A DNA stretch of 64,000 bases, from the NCBI RefSeq assembly GCF_000763885.1, contig NZ_JRKO01000013.1:39171-103170 (forward strand), written 5' to 3'. Both the position numbers and the translations under genes were made by a program. The notes under the pieces were generated by a model. The model was given only the letters and a program-made list of their open reading frames with translations, did not search any database and was not told the DNA's origin. Source of the stretch: Paracoccus versutus (GTDB lineage Bacteria > Pseudomonadota > Alphaproteobacteria > Rhodobacterales > Rhodobacteraceae). Each line of letters starts with the position of its first letter. Position 1 is the first letter of the stretch. This document shows, piece by piece, positions 53,272-63,545 of the stretch.

Positions 53272-53783
53272 CACCGTCCCTTTCCCAGGCCGATGGGTCC
53301 GGCCTCTACCCTGGCTTTCAGTGCCGCGTTCATCCTGTCGAAATCGCCGGCAAACCGCTTCACGTCGATGAACCACAGCAGCACGCCGTGGAAGTTTTCG
53401 CCATGGACCAGCCGGGTGCCGCCCTGGCACCCGTCGAGGATGAAGTAATGCTCGCCGTCGAAGATGCGCGGCAGGAACAGGCGGCCAAGCCAGCGCAGCT
53501 CCCTTGCCGGCGCGACCTTCAGCACGACCGGCCTGAAGGTCATCTCGCTGCCGGTTTCGGGCCGCATCCTGTTGACGAGCGTTGCGCCCTCGGCCAGCTC
53601 GCCTTCCATCGACAGGATGAAGGGGTTCCAGTCGCGATAGCTGCCCGGATCGCCCAGCAGCGCCCAGACCTGCGCGGGCGTGGCGTCGATCTCGACCTTC
53701 GTGACCACCTCCTGCCGCGGCGCGAACAGGAACGCCGCCGCCAGCAGGGCGGCCACCAAGGCGACGGCAAGCAGGATGGTCAT
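53271..53783 (-). CDS. SRPBCC-fold (START-like) protein with an N-terminal membrane anchor
   Basis: 170 residues from ATG 53783. An N-terminal helix (ILLAVALVAALLAAAFLFAP) is followed by VTKVEIDATPAQVWALLGDP, the start of a polyketide-cyclase-like SRPBCC domain that binds hydrophobic ligands. It is coupled to the small membrane protein downstream and divergent from the LysR gene at 53881. Confidence 0.85.
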   Translation of the reverse strand: MTILLAVALVAALLAAAFLFAPRQEVVTKVEIDATPAQVWALLGDPGSYRDWNPFILSMEGELAEGATLVNRMRPETGSEMTFRPVVLKVAPARELRWLGRLFLPRIFDGEHYFILDGCQGGTRLVHGENFHGVLLWFIDVKRFAGDFDRMNAALKARVEAGPIGLGKGR

Positions 53784-53845
53784 GGCGTCCTCCGCATTGG
53801 CGCTGTCCGTGGACAAGACATAGGCCGCGCAGCGCAGAACGAAAA

Positions 53846-53873
53846 TTGACGAATGGCGTAGGGAAGATATACA
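53846..53873 (+). promoter_or_regulatory. Promoter giving an apparently leaderless LysR transcript
   Basis: TTGACG at 53846 and TATACA at 53868 are separated by 16 bp. The expected transcription start coincides with the ATG at 53881, and no ribosome-binding site is visible. The gap is shared with the divergent SRPBCC gene. Confidence 0.5.
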
Positions 53874-53880
53874 AAATCGT

Positions 53881-54777
53881 ATGTCTGGTCGTGTCGATAG
53901 CTGGGATCATTGGCGCAGCTTTCTTGCCGTGGTCGAGGAAGGCAGCCTGTCGGGGGCGGCCAGGGCCCTGCGGCTGACCCAGCCGACGGTGGGCCGTCAC
54001 ATCGACGCGCTCGAGGATGGGATCGGGGCAAGGCTCTTCACCCGGTCGCGCGGCGGCCTTGATCCGACCCAACTGGCGCTGTCGCTGGTGCCGCAGGCAA
54101 GGGACATGGCCGTGATCGCGGATGACCTGGTCCGCACCGCCTCGGGCGAGCGGGACGAGGCGCGCGGCACCGTCCGGCTGGCGGCGATCGATATCGTCGG
54201 AACCCTGGTGCTGCCGCCGATGCTGGCCGACTTCCGCGATCGCCATCCGGGGATCGACATCGAATTGGCGCTGTCGACCCGCAACGAGAACCTTCTGCGC
54301 CGCGAGGCCGACATCGCGGTGCGCATGGTGCGCCCCGAACAGCAGGCCATCGTCGCGCGCCATGTGGGGCTCGTCCGGGTCGGCCTCTTCGCCCATCGCC
54401 GCTATGTCGCCGCCCACGGCCTGCCCGAGACGGTCGAGGCGCTGTTCTCTCACCCGCTGATCGGCATCGACCAGGAAGAGGGCCTTGTCGCCGGGATATC
54501 CTTCGGTGGCCACCCGCTCACGCGCGAGAGCTTCGCCTTTCGCTGCGACAGCGCCGTGGCCCAGCTGATGGCCGTGAAGGCCGGCTTCGGCATCGGCGCC
54601 TGCCACCTTGGGCTTGCGGCCGATGAGCCGGACCTGGTGCGCGTGCTGCCGGACGTGGTGGAGTTCGGCTATGAGATGTGGGTCGCCATGCACGAAGACC
54701 TGCGCGACACGCGCCGGATGCGGCTGCTGTTCGACCACCTGGTCGAAAACCTCGCCGCCTATGCGGCAATGCAATAG
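53881..54777 (+). CDS. LysR-family transcriptional regulator
   Basis: 298 residues with the helix-turn-helix GSLSGAARALRLTQPTVGRH and IDALEDGIGARLFTRSRGGL, then an effector domain. It is divergent from the SRPBCC/glycine-zipper pair, which is its likely target. The 450-nt gap after it contains no recognisable gene. Confidence 0.92.
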   Translation: MSGRVDSWDHWRSFLAVVEEGSLSGAARALRLTQPTVGRHIDALEDGIGARLFTRSRGGLDPTQLALSLVPQARDMAVIADDLVRTASGERDEARGTVRLAAIDIVGTLVLPPMLADFRDRHPGIDIELALSTRNENLLRREADIAVRMVRPEQQAIVARHVGLVRVGLFAHRRYVAAHGLPETVEALFSHPLIGIDQEEGLVAGISFGGHPLTRESFAFRCDSAVAQLMAVKAGFGIGACHLGLAADEPDLVRVLPDVVEFGYEMWVAMHEDLRDTRRMRLLFDHLVENLAAYAAMQ

Positions 54778-55227
54778 CTTCGACAGGCTGGAGCCGTTCA
54801 GGGCGCCCCCGGTGCAGGCCGGTCAGGGCCGGAGAACACAAGTGCCCCCCGGACGCCATCGCCCCGCCGAATGCGATTACACGGCGGTGGCGGGCGCGAA
54901 GAATGCGCTGGATCATGCTGGACGGGCGGAAGCCCCGCGGGCTTGGGCCATACCGTTGCGGCTGATCGTTCCCGGTTCCTTCCGGGGCCTCCGCGGGACC
55001 AACCTGGTCCCGGCCCCGTCGCGGTCGTTGCCGATGCGGTCGGGTTGAGGGCCGGCAGCCTCTTGTGGTAGTTTCTGATGCAGGCAAGGGAGTTGACGAT
55101 GGGAATTTCGAACGACGCAGACAGGTAAGCCGCGACAGCCTGGAAAACTGTCGCGGCGTGCCGTCCGGCATGATCCTCCTCTGCTGGCAGGACGCCGCTT
55201 GACCTTCAATCAACGCGGAGTTTTGTT
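54778..55227. other. Gap with no recognisable gene
   Basis: Frames on both strands are short and lack family motifs. A partial dyad (CCGCGACAGCCTGG and CTGTCGCGGCG near 55131-55160) lies upstream of the MFS gene and could act as a hairpin. Confidence 0.35.
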
Positions 55228-56397
55228 ATGCCTGCAAACCGGAGTGGCCATGCGGCCATCGGGCTTTCATCCCTGTTTCTGGCCTCGCTGGTGCTGTTCA
55301 CCGACGACTATGTCATCGCCGGCATCCTGCCCGAACTGGCCCGAGACCTGGCCGTCAGCGAGGGCCTGGCGGGCCAGTTGATCACCGTCTTTTCCGCGAC
55401 GGTCGCAATCGCGGCGCCCCTATGCGCCATCCTTCTTGCAGGGCTCGGGCGCAAGCCCCTGATCCTGGCGGCCCTGCTGCTATTCGCCTGCGCCAATCTG
55501 CTGGCAGCATTCGCTTCGTCCTTCGCCCTGTTGATGGCAATGCGGGTTGCCGCGGCGCTTTGCGCGGCGGCAACCACGCCATCGCTGTTCGCCGTCGCAG
55601 CCTCGATGGCGCCAGAGGGAAAGGCCGGGCGCTACATCGCCGTGATCAGCCTTGGCGTCACCGGCTCGATCGCCTTCGGTGTGCCTTTGGGAACGTGGAT
55701 CGGGGCCGCCTTCGGCTGGCGATGGACCTTCGGCTGCATGGCGATGGGCGGCCTGCTGGCCGCCATCGCGATAGGGCGACTGCTGCCGAGGTCGGAGCGT
55801 CAGCCGGCTTCGGACCTGAAGGCGCTGCTGGTTCCGCTGATGTCGCGGCCTTTGCTGCTCGGCTTTCTGGCGAATTTCCTGAACATGGCGGCAAGCATGA
55901 TGCTTCTGACCTATCTCGCACCGGTGCTGCTGGCGCTGGGCGATATCGGCCCGCAGCAAAGGGGGCTGGTCTTCGGCCTGTCCGGCTTTGCCGGGATGGC
56001 GGGGGTCTGGCTCGGCGGGCGCGCGATTGATCGCCGGGGCGCGTTTCGCGCCCTGATCATAGGGATGACGGCCTTTGCCATCGCCATGATCGGGCTGACG
56101 ATCTTCTGGGCCTTGCGACCCGTCCCGCTGCCCGGCATGCTTGTTGTAGTCGCCCTGTGGGCGGGATCGGCGTTCTGGAACGCGCCGGCCATCGCGGCAA
56201 GGATCATGGGCCTTGCCGGTGGGGCCGCGCAGCAGGCGATGGCGCTGAACACCAGCTTCACCTATCTCGGTGTGGCTCTCGGCGGCATCCTTGGCGGCAT
56301 TGTCCTCGATCTGGCCGGCGTCGCGTTCCTCGCGCCGGTTTCTCTGACGCTTGCCACCCTGGCCGTGGGCGTGCTGCACATGTCCCGCGGAAGCTAG
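55228..56397 (+). CDS. MFS transporter (DHA1 type)
   Basis: 389 residues with twelve predicted helices. Early motifs include LVLFTDDYVIAGILPELARD and LAGLGRKPLILAALLLFACA (the loop 2-3 GRKP motif). It fits the DHA1 drug/arabinose-efflux group (AraJ/CmlA-like). The ATG at 55228 lacks a strong Shine-Dalgarno. It appears monocistronic. The exported compound is unknown. Confidence 0.88.
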   Translation: MPANRSGHAAIGLSSLFLASLVLFTDDYVIAGILPELARDLAVSEGLAGQLITVFSATVAIAAPLCAILLAGLGRKPLILAALLLFACANLLAAFASSFALLMAMRVAAALCAAATTPSLFAVAASMAPEGKAGRYIAVISLGVTGSIAFGVPLGTWIGAAFGWRWTFGCMAMGGLLAAIAIGRLLPRSERQPASDLKALLVPLMSRPLLLGFLANFLNMAASMMLLTYLAPVLLALGDIGPQQRGLVFGLSGFAGMAGVWLGGRAIDRRGAFRALIIGMTAFAIAMIGLTIFWALRPVPLPGMLVVVALWAGSAFWNAPAIAARIMGLAGGAAQQAMALNTSFTYLGVALGGILGGIVLDLAGVAFLAPVSLTLATLAVGVLHMSRGS

Positions 56398-56650
56398 CGG
56401 CGCGAAGCCCCCTGCCTTCGGGCCGGCCCCTGGTCCATCCTTGTGTCGGCCGAACGGTCGATAGGGTCTGCCTGCCGATCCCGACCTCGCCCTTCGAGAT
56501 CGCAAGGTAGCGCAATGGCCGATTTCTTCGCCTTTGCGAATGCCCCGGCCTGCCGCCGGTAGCACCTAAAATCGTTTGCGCATAGACAAAGACAGGCAGG
56601 CTTCGGCGGCTGACGCCAACCGAAGCTCGCAATGAACGAAGGGACAGGCC

Positions 56651-57502
56651 ATGAAGACGATCCTTGTTGCGGTTGATCCTCAGCACGATGCCGACCGGGT
56701 GCTTGCCCGCGCCGCCCAGCTGTCCGAACAGCACAAGGCAGCCGTGGTCGTCATGCACGTGCTCGACGATATGGGCGTCATGGAACCCGAAATGCGTGCC
56801 GCGGCAGGGCGGCATGCCCGTGCGACGCTCGAGACGCTCATCGACGCCCCGCGCTTTGCGAGGGCGCCGACCCTGAGGGTCGAGTTCGGAATACCGCATC
56901 GCTGCGTGACAAAGGCAGCGCATGAGCTGTCGGCCGACATCGTCGTGATCGGACCAGGGCAGCCCTCGACCCTGCTCCAGCGCGTGTTCGGCTCGACCGC
57001 GGATCGCATTGTGCGTATGGCATCAGTTCCGGTGCTTGTTGTCCGCGGCGAGCATGCGCGGCGATACGGCACCGTGGCCGCCGCCATGGATTTCTCGCCC
57101 TTGTCGGAGGCAGCTCTGGAAGCGGTCCGGGGGCTGGCGCCGGATGCACGGATCACCCTTGTTCACGCCTATGAAGCGCCTCTTCCCTTCGAGCAGGCGA
57201 TGCTGCGGGCCGGCACCCTGCCAGACGATGCCGAACATTTTCGGCGGTCCAGGATGAACGATTGTCGCCGGCAGCTTCTGGACCTGGCGCGACCCCATGG
57301 CCGCGAAGAGAACGTCCTGGTTCTACAGGGGGCTCCCGGTGCCGCACTTGTGGAATTGTCCCAAGGCGGACGCGTGGACCTTGTCGCCATGGGAACGCAA
57401 GGGCGAAACGCGACCGCGGAGGTCTTGTTGGGAAGCGTCGCCAGGCGGCTGCTTTCGGAGGCGGGTTGCGATGTGCTGGTCGTTGGACCAGCGCGCGTAT
57501 AG
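56651..57502 (+). CDS. Universal stress protein with tandem UspA domains
   Basis: 283 residues from ATG 56651 after AAGGGAC. Domain 1 (MKTILVAVDPQHDADRVLAR to SVPVLVVRGE) is followed by domain 2 (GTVAAAMDFSPLSEAALEAV to CDVLVVGPARV). The second has VAMGTQGRNATAEVLLGSVA, the GxxGRxxxxxxxxGS nucleotide motif. In related bacteria such proteins respond to stress and anoxia. No operon partner. Confidence 0.92.
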   Translation: MKTILVAVDPQHDADRVLARAAQLSEQHKAAVVVMHVLDDMGVMEPEMRAAAGRHARATLETLIDAPRFARAPTLRVEFGIPHRCVTKAAHELSADIVVIGPGQPSTLLQRVFGSTADRIVRMASVPVLVVRGEHARRYGTVAAAMDFSPLSEAALEAVRGLAPDARITLVHAYEAPLPFEQAMLRAGTLPDDAEHFRRSRMNDCRRQLLDLARPHGREENVLVLQGAPGAALVELSQGGRVDLVAMGTQGRNATAEVLLGSVARRLLSEAGCDVLVVGPARV

Positions 57503-57768
57503 GACAGTGGCCGCACCTGCCGGCAGAGCCCGCATAGCCGGGTCGAACGCTTGCTTCCGGGCAGCGGCGGACGGGGCGACATGGTCTCTGGCGCGAAACG
57601 ATGGGGAAGATCGGCGGCCGGCCCGCAAATCTGGACCTTTTGGCAGAATTGCGCCATGGTCGCCTTCTTCCGGGCGCTGCGTCGGAAGCCGGGATGCATC
57701 GCCGGCACAAGGTGGCTCGGCCATGCCCGCAGCGCCACACGCGACCCAGCAAAGGACGACCCGGACCA

Positions 57769-58872
57769 TTGACCTGCACGCCTCAAGCCGCCTCTCTCCA
57801 GTTCCGTCCGCCGGAGGGAGAGCGTTATCCCGCCTTCAAGCGCCACATCCCCGAGCGGCTGTTCTATGTGCTGCCCGCGCTGATGTGGCTGGCGCTGGCG
57901 ATCCGGTATCGCAGCCTGACGCTTCCCAGCGCCGCCAACCCGGCGATGGAGGCGGGCGGGCTGTGGGGGGAAAGCAAGTCGCAGGGACTGGACCTGTTCG
58001 GGCCGCAGGGGCGGACCCGGCTGGCGGGTTTCGTCCGCCTTCGTCGTGAGGCGGCGGACATCGCCCCCCTCGACCGCGCGCTGACCGCCATGGCCGGGGC
58101 GGGGCTGGACTTTCCGGTCGTCGCCAAGCCCGACCGCGGCTATCAGGGCTGGGGCGTCAGGCTGATCCGGCAGGCCGAGGATCTGGCGGATTACCTGGCG
58201 GTGCATCCTCCGGGCACCACCATCCTGCTGCAGGAACTGGTCGATCTGCCCGGCGAGGCAGGGATCTTCTACCTGCGCCACCCCGGCCAGGCGCGGGGCC
58301 GCATCGTCTCGATGGCCTTCGTCTATCCGCCGCATGTGGTCGGCGACGGACGCCGCAGCGTGGCCCGGCTGGTCCAGGCCGACAAGATCCTGCGCCCGAA
58401 CAGCGCCATCTATCGCGACCGGCATCCCGAAAGCTGGGAGACGGTGCCCATGCCGGGTGCCGCCCATATCCTGACCAATGCGCGCAGCGCCCGGCTTGGC
58501 GCGGTCTATCGCGACGCGCAGTCCTTCGTCACGCCGGAGCTGGAAGCGGTGATCGACGAGATCTCGCGCGAGATCCCGGATTTCCATTTCGGCCGCTTCG
58601 ACGTCCGCTTTCGCAGCGCCGAGGAGCTGGCCGCGGCCCGCGGCTTCAGGATACTGGAGCTGAACGGCGCCGGCGCCGAGATGCTGCACATCTGGGCCGG
58701 CGGCCGCACGCTGCGACAGGCATACCGCGCGTTATGGCAGCAGTATCGCTGGCTTTTCGCCATCGGCGATGCCATGCGGCGGCGCGGGGCGCGGGTGGTG
58801 GGCCTGCGCGGCATGATCCGGCTGCAGCGCCAGCAGGAGGCGCTGCGGCGGATCTATCCCCCAAGCTCGTGA
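57769..58872 (+). CDS. ATP-grasp domain protein
   Basis: 367 residues from a probable TTG at 57769; no suitable ATG occurs before the conserved region. DFPVVAKPDRGYQGWGVRLI is the ATP-binding Lys/glycine loop, FHFGRFDVRFRS and FRILELNGAGAEMLH carry the Mg-binding Asp/Glu/Asn of D-Ala-D-Ala ligase-like enzymes. A carboxylate-amine ligation is expected, substrate unknown. It sits 83 nt before the alpha/beta hydrolase gene. Confidence 0.8.
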   Translation: MTCTPQAASLQFRPPEGERYPAFKRHIPERLFYVLPALMWLALAIRYRSLTLPSAANPAMEAGGLWGESKSQGLDLFGPQGRTRLAGFVRLRREAADIAPLDRALTAMAGAGLDFPVVAKPDRGYQGWGVRLIRQAEDLADYLAVHPPGTTILLQELVDLPGEAGIFYLRHPGQARGRIVSMAFVYPPHVVGDGRRSVARLVQADKILRPNSAIYRDRHPESWETVPMPGAAHILTNARSARLGAVYRDAQSFVTPELEAVIDEISREIPDFHFGRFDVRFRSAEELAAARGFRILELNGAGAEMLHIWAGGRTLRQAYRALWQQYRWLFAIGDAMRRRGARVVGLRGMIRLQRQQEALRRIYPPSS

Positions 58873-58955
58873 ACGCCCCTTGCGCAGCTTCGCGCCGGGC
58901 GGGACAGTGCCATTGATCGGCGCGGCCAATCCGGCCCGGCGCAAAGGAGCCCTGC

Positions 58956-59921
58956 ATGATCCCCGACCTGCCCCTCTGCCAGCCCCCCGGCGAAACCATC
59001 GTGGTTCCCGCGCCGGAACAGTCGCTGGCCGAAGAGGCGCTTGGCTTCGTGCTTGAGCCGTTCCAGCCGCTGCGCGAACAGTTCTCGGCCATCACCGGCC
59101 TGGGGCTGGAGCCGGACGAGGCCTGGCCCGAGGAACAAGGCCGCACGGTCCGGCAAATGCGGCTGGCGCGCAAGGACGGGCAGGCATACCTGGGCTATCT
59201 GGCGGCCGGCCAGCCCGGTGGGCGGCGGGTGATCTTCCTGCATGGCAGTCCCGGCACCGCCGAGGAATGGGACAGGTTCCTGCTGGATGTCCCCGCCGGG
59301 CAGTATCACATGGCCGTCGACCGCCCCGGTTTCGGCGCAAGCGGCGAAGAGCCCGAGACCGCGCTGGCCGGTCAGGCCGCCGCCGTAGCCCCGCTGCTGA
59401 CCGCCGGCACGCGGCCTGCGGTTCTTGTCGGCTATTCCTATGGCGGTCCGGTCGCCTTGCGGCTTGCTGCAGATTATCCCGACCGGGTGGCGGGCGTCTT
59501 GTTGATCGGTGCCGCCGCCGATCCGCAACTGGAGGAAACCCACCCGCTGCAACAGCTGGCCGCGCTGGATTTCTTCGCCCGGCTTTTGCCCGCCGAGCTG
59601 GCCAATGCCAATGCAGAGCTTATGAACCTGCAGCCGGGGCTTCAGGATCTGGCCGCCGATCTGGGGCGCATCACCGCACCCGTCACCATCGTTCAGGGCC
59701 TGGCCGATACCCTGGTGCCGCCGGAGAACGTGCCCTTCCTGCAAGCGCATCTGCCCGAGAGCCCCGGTCCGCGGGTGATCCTGGTCGAAGAGGCCGACCA
59801 TTTCCTGCCCTGGACCCATCCCGAGCTGCTGCGCGCTGCGCTGGATTGCGTGATCGGCGACGAAGAGGCGCCGCCTCAGCCGCCCGAGCCGTCCCCCTCG
59901 TCCTTGCTCGAGGCGAAATAA
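58956..59921 (+). CDS. Alpha/beta hydrolase
   Basis: 321 residues. GGRRVIFLHGSPGTAEEWDR (oxyanion region), VLVGYSYGGPVALRLAADYP with the nucleophile Ser in GYSYGG, and a final EEADHFLPWTHPE with the catalytic His. The N-terminal 65 residues are an extra segment. The last 46 nt overlap the convergent DedA gene. Confidence 0.9.
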   Translation: MIPDLPLCQPPGETIVVPAPEQSLAEEALGFVLEPFQPLREQFSAITGLGLEPDEAWPEEQGRTVRQMRLARKDGQAYLGYLAAGQPGGRRVIFLHGSPGTAEEWDRFLLDVPAGQYHMAVDRPGFGASGEEPETALAGQAAAVAPLLTAGTRPAVLVGYSYGGPVALRLAADYPDRVAGVLLIGAAADPQLEETHPLQQLAALDFFARLLPAELANANAELMNLQPGLQDLAADLGRITAPVTIVQGLADTLVPPENVPFLQAHLPESPGPRVILVEEADHFLPWTHPELLRAALDCVIGDEEAPPQPPEPSPSSLLEAK

Positions 59922-60454
59922 TAGACCGTGAACCGATGGCTCAGCCAGACCGCAGCGATGACCAGCGCCGCCACGACCAGCCAGGCCCAGTTGCCCAGCA
60001 GGTCGAACAGGACGAGGTTGAGACCGAACGCCCCGAAAAACAGCGCCACCGTGTAGACCGCCGCAACCACGCCGTTCACGATGGCGAACCGGCGAAAATC
60101 CACGCGCAGGAAGCCGCTGGCCATGAAGATCGGCGGCAGCAGCCGTGCCAGCAGCGCCGCCGGCCAGACCCCGCGATCCAGCAGGTGCCGCCCCCGCTCC
60201 AGCATCTTCCCGTCGATCCAGCGGCGGACAAGCGGGCTGCTTCCGGCCAGCGCGCCGATCCCGTAAAGCGCCCAGTCGCTGACGATATTCCCTGTCACCA
60301 GCGCCACCAGAGCCAGCGTGGTGCCGATCTCTCCCGCGGCGGCCAGCGCCGCACCGGCGACGATCGCCCCTTCCTCCATGACGAAATTCGCAAGAAACAG
60401 CAGCACGGCCAATATCAGCGGATTGCCCAGATACTGTTCGATAAGGGCCTCCAC
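59876..60454 (-). CDS. DedA-family (SNARE-associated/VTT) membrane protein
   Basis: 192 residues with a re-entrant-loop pattern (FVMEEGAIVAGAALAAAGEI, VTGNIVSDWALYGIGALAGS, ARLLPPIFMASGFLRVDFRR) typical of DedA proteins, thought to be lipid scramblases. The usual acidic and Arg residues are present (Glu near 28, Arg near 110). It is convergent with and overlaps the hydrolase gene. Confidence 0.85.
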   Translation of the reverse strand: MEALIEQYLGNPLILAVLLFLANFVMEEGAIVAGAALAAAGEIGTTLALVALVTGNIVSDWALYGIGALAGSSPLVRRWIDGKMLERGRHLLDRGVWPAALLARLLPPIFMASGFLRVDFRRFAIVNGVVAAVYTVALFFGAFGLNLVLFDLLGNWAWLVVAALVIAAVWLSHRFTVYYFASSKDEGDGSGG

Positions 60455-60934
60455 CGGGCGGATCCTCCTGGGGCATGGGGCATGATGGGTCTAGCTAATG
60501 GCACCCGCCTGCCTCCGCAAGCCGGGCATGGACAAAGCTCCATCGCGGGCGTGACCCACGCACGCCTGTCCAGCACCGGCCGGAGAAATGCGCTATTCGC
60601 CGAACGAGAGGCGGGGCCCGCCGGCGATCCACCTTTCTTGAAATACGGCTCTGGCCATGGGGAAGGACCAGGACAAAGCTGCGGCAGGAAGCCCGCCAGA
60701 GCCAGCTTGCGACCGCCGGCCGCCGGTTGCTGCGGTCTCGCGGGGAAAGCCCTACGCTGGTATGGATCGCTGCGCCTGTCCGAAACCGATCCGCGTCGCC
60801 GGGGCCGAGCGGCCGCACCTCGACGCATGACGGCACCCTGCGGGGAACCGTTGCTCTTGCCTGACGTTGGACCATCTCCGGCGGCGCTGGTCGGCGTGCC
60901 AGTGCCCACCCACCTTCATGGCAGGCGAGGAACG
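60455..60934. other. Upstream region of katE without a recognisable gene
   Basis: The 480 nt between the divergent dedA start and katE contain open frames on both strands but none with family motifs. It presumably holds the katE and dedA promoters. I could not place an oxidative-stress operator with confidence. Confidence 0.4.
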
Positions 60935-62983
60935 ATGGCACCGAATCCCGACAGGACTGAACAAGGCAATGCCGGCGAAACGCAGCAGCGCGGCGGCGAG
61001 ACCCTGACCACCAACCACGGCATCCCGTTTTCCGACAACCAGAACAGCCTGCGCGCGGGCCATCGCGGCCCGACGCTGCTGGAAGATTTCCTTCTGCGCG
61101 AGAAGATCTTCCATTTCGACCATGAGCGCATCCCCGAGCGCATCGTCCATGCCCGCGGCTCGGCCGCGCATGGCCATTTCGAATGCACCGACCCGATCCC
61201 CGAGCTGACGCGCGCCAGCCTCTTTGCCAAGAAGGGCAAGAAGACCCCGGTCTTCGTGCGCTTTTCCACCGTCGCGGGCGGGGCGGGCTCGGTCGATACG
61301 CCCCGCGACGTGCGCGGTTTCGCGGTCAAGTTCTATACCGACGACGGGAACTGGGATCTGGTCGGCAACAACATCCCGGTCTTCTTCATCCAGGACGCGA
61401 TCAAGTTTCCCGACCTCGTGCATTCGGTCAAGATGGAGGCCGACCGGGGCTATCCCCAGGCCGCCTCGGCCCATGACACGTTCTGGGATTTCGTCTCGCT
61501 GATGCCCGAAAGCCTGCATACGGTGATCTGGGCCATGTCCGACCGCGCCATCCCGCGCAGCTATCGCATGATGCAGGGTTTCGGCGTCCATAGCTTCAAG
61601 CTGGTGAACGACCAGGGCGAGACCCGTTTCGTCAAGTTCCACTGGCGCCCGCGGCTGGGCATGCAATCGCTGGTCTGGGACGAAAGCGCCAAGATGCAGG
61701 GCGCGGACAACGACTATCACCGCCGCGACCTCTACGAGGCGATTGCGGCGGGCGACTATCCCGAATGGGACCTGGGCCTGCAGATCTTCGACCAGGAACT
61801 GGCCGACAGCCTGCCCTGGGACGTGCTGGACGCGACCAAGATCATCCCCGAGGAGATCGTGCCGCTGCGGGTGGTCGGCCGCCTGGTGCTGGACCGCAAT
61901 CCCGACAATTTCTTCGCCGAGACCGAGCAGGTCGCCTTCCTGCCCTCCAACATCGTGCCGGGGATCGAGTTTTCCGACGACCCGCTGCTGCAGGGGCGGC
62001 TGTTTTCCTATCTCGACACGCAGAAATCACGGCTGGGTACGACCAATTTCCACCAGATCCCGGTGAATGCGCCGAAATGCCCCTTTGCCAACATGATGCG
62101 CGACGGGATGATGCAGACCCAGGTGCCGAAGGGCCGCGCCAATTACGAGCCGAACAGCCTGGACCAGGCGGGCGAAGACCCCGGCCCCCGCGCCAGCGCC
62201 GAAGGTTTCGCCACCGCGCCGCAAGAGGTTTTCGGCCCCAAGCTGCGCATCCGGGCCGAAAGCTTCGGCGATCACTACAGCCAGCCGCGCCTGTTCTGGC
62301 GCTCGCAGACCGCGAACGAGCAGGCGCATATCGCCTCGGCCTTCGTCTTTGAACTCTCCAAGGTGGGGCTCGGCCATGTGCGCAGCCGCGTCGTCAGTCA
62401 TCTGCGCAATATCGACGAGGATCTGGCCAAGCGCGTGGCGGCGGGCCTCGCGATCGAGCTGCCCAAGGCGGCAAAGCCGTTCCGCGACCCGATCGATATC
62501 GCGCCTTCGGACGCGCTGTCGATCCAGAAGAACTGGCAGCCGACGCTCAAGGGGCGCAAGGTCGGCATCCTGTTCGCCGAAGGCTCGGACAAGGCGGAGC
62601 TCGACGCGCTGGTGGCGGCGGTCGGAAAGGCCGGCGGCACGCCCTTCACCATCGCCCCCAAGGTCGGCGGCATCGCGCTGGCGGGCGGCGAGGCCAAGGC
62701 CGACGGCCAGCTTGCCGGCTCGCCCTCGGTGCTGTTCGACGCGGTGGCGCTGGTCCTGACCGATGAGGCGGCGCAAAAGCTGGCGCGGGACGGCGCGGCG
62801 GTCGGCTTCGTCATGGACGCCTTTGCCCATCTCAAGGCCATCGGCCATACGCCGGGCGCGCAACCGCTGCTGGACCGCGCGGGGATCGAGCCGGACGAGG
62901 GCGTCACCGATCTTGCCGCCCTGCCCCAGGCGGCTGCCCGCCGCTATTGGGACCGCGAGCCCAAGGTCCGCGACCTGGCCTGA
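60935..62983 (+). CDS. katE: Large-subunit catalase HPII
   Basis: 682 residues from ATG 60935 behind GGCGAGGAA. It has the catalytic-His segment [20 protein letters not shown], the Asn motif [20 protein letters not shown] and the heme-ligand Tyr in [20 protein letters not shown]. The C-terminal flavodoxin/GATase-like domain of large catalases starts near residue 530 ([20 protein letters not shown]). It degrades hydrogen peroxide in the cytoplasm. Confidence 0.96.
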   Translation: MAPNPDRTEQGNAGETQQRGGETLTTNHGIPFSDNQNSLRAGHRGPTLLEDFLLREKIFHFDHERIPERIVHARGSAAHGHFECTDPIPELTRASLFAKKGKKTPVFVRFSTVAGGAGSVDTPRDVRGFAVKFYTDDGNWDLVGNNIPVFFIQDAIKFPDLVHSVKMEADRGYPQAASAHDTFWDFVSLMPESLHTVIWAMSDRAIPRSYRMMQGFGVHSFKLVNDQGETRFVKFHWRPRLGMQSLVWDESAKMQGADNDYHRRDLYEAIAAGDYPEWDLGLQIFDQELADSLPWDVLDATKIIPEEIVPLRVVGRLVLDRNPDNFFAETEQVAFLPSNIVPGIEFSDDPLLQGRLFSYLDTQKSRLGTTNFHQIPVNAPKCPFANMMRDGMMQTQVPKGRANYEPNSLDQAGEDPGPRASAEGFATAPQEVFGPKLRIRAESFGDHYSQPRLFWRSQTANEQAHIASAFVFELSKVGLGHVRSRVVSHLRNIDEDLAKRVAAGLAIELPKAAKPFRDPIDIAPSDALSIQKNWQPTLKGRKVGILFAEGSDKAELDALVAAVGKAGGTPFTIAPKVGGIALAGGEAKADGQLAGSPSVLFDAVALVLTDEAAQKLARDGAAVGFVMDAFAHLKAIGHTPGAQPLLDRAGIEPDEGVTDLAALPQAAARRYWDREPKVRDLA

Positions 62984-62988
62984 CCCCC

Positions 62989-63015
62989 GGCCCGCCCCGC
63001 AAGGGGTGGGCCTTT
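62989..63015 (+). terminator. Rho-independent-type terminator after katE
   Basis: GGCCCGCCCC and GGGGTGGGCC form a 10-bp stem (one G-T pair) with the loop GCAA, followed by TTT, 6 nt after the katE stop codon. Confidence 0.75.
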
Positions 63016-63545
63016 CCATCTTTCGGCAGATGCCATGCCCGCGCAGGGCGCCAAGTCCCGCAAGGACGATCTGCGCGCCGGAACACCCTTCCGGGTCACG
63101 GCCGCAAAGCCCCTACCCCGCGGCTGACCCGCGACCGCCTCGACGTCATCGGGCGCACGCATCACGGGCTGGGGCCGAGGCGGGTTAGGGAAATCCGTCC
63201 TGATCCAGGACCGCCGCCCGCCGATGCGCGGCTTGTGGTCCCGACCGCGATGATCCAGTCCCAGATCGGCGTGCGGACCGACAGGTCAGCGCTGCGGATG
63301 CACCTATCGACAGCAACCGACGACAAAGCGGACACGATGCTTCAATCCGCCCATCTCCTGTCGCAGGAAGACCCGCGCCCGCAGCCGCGGTCCCGAAGCG
63401 GTTTCGAGCATCGGATTTCCTGCCACCCGCGCGCGGATGCGATGTCCGAGCCCGCCACTGGATATGGCGCGACCGTGAGTGCGAAGGTCTGCAATAGCAT
63501 TTCCAGGGCGATGAAGCCCAGTTGCACCGCCTTGCGCGCGCCTGG
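63016..63545. other. Region with no intact gene
   Basis: Only short frames. On the minus strand RKAVQLGFIALEMLLQTFAL (63480-63540) looks coding and may continue beyond MITE copy 2, so a gene may have been interrupted here. I do not recognise it. Confidence 0.35.

Noticed and set aside
54778..55227. Possible small transposase fragment after the LysR gene
   Set aside because: I could not match any frame to a transposase or other family. Left as an unassigned gap.
59267..60934. Long N-terminal extension in frame with katE
   Set aside because: It covers the hydrolase and DedA genes in a different frame. Catalase similarity starts only after ATG 60935, which has a ribosome-binding site.
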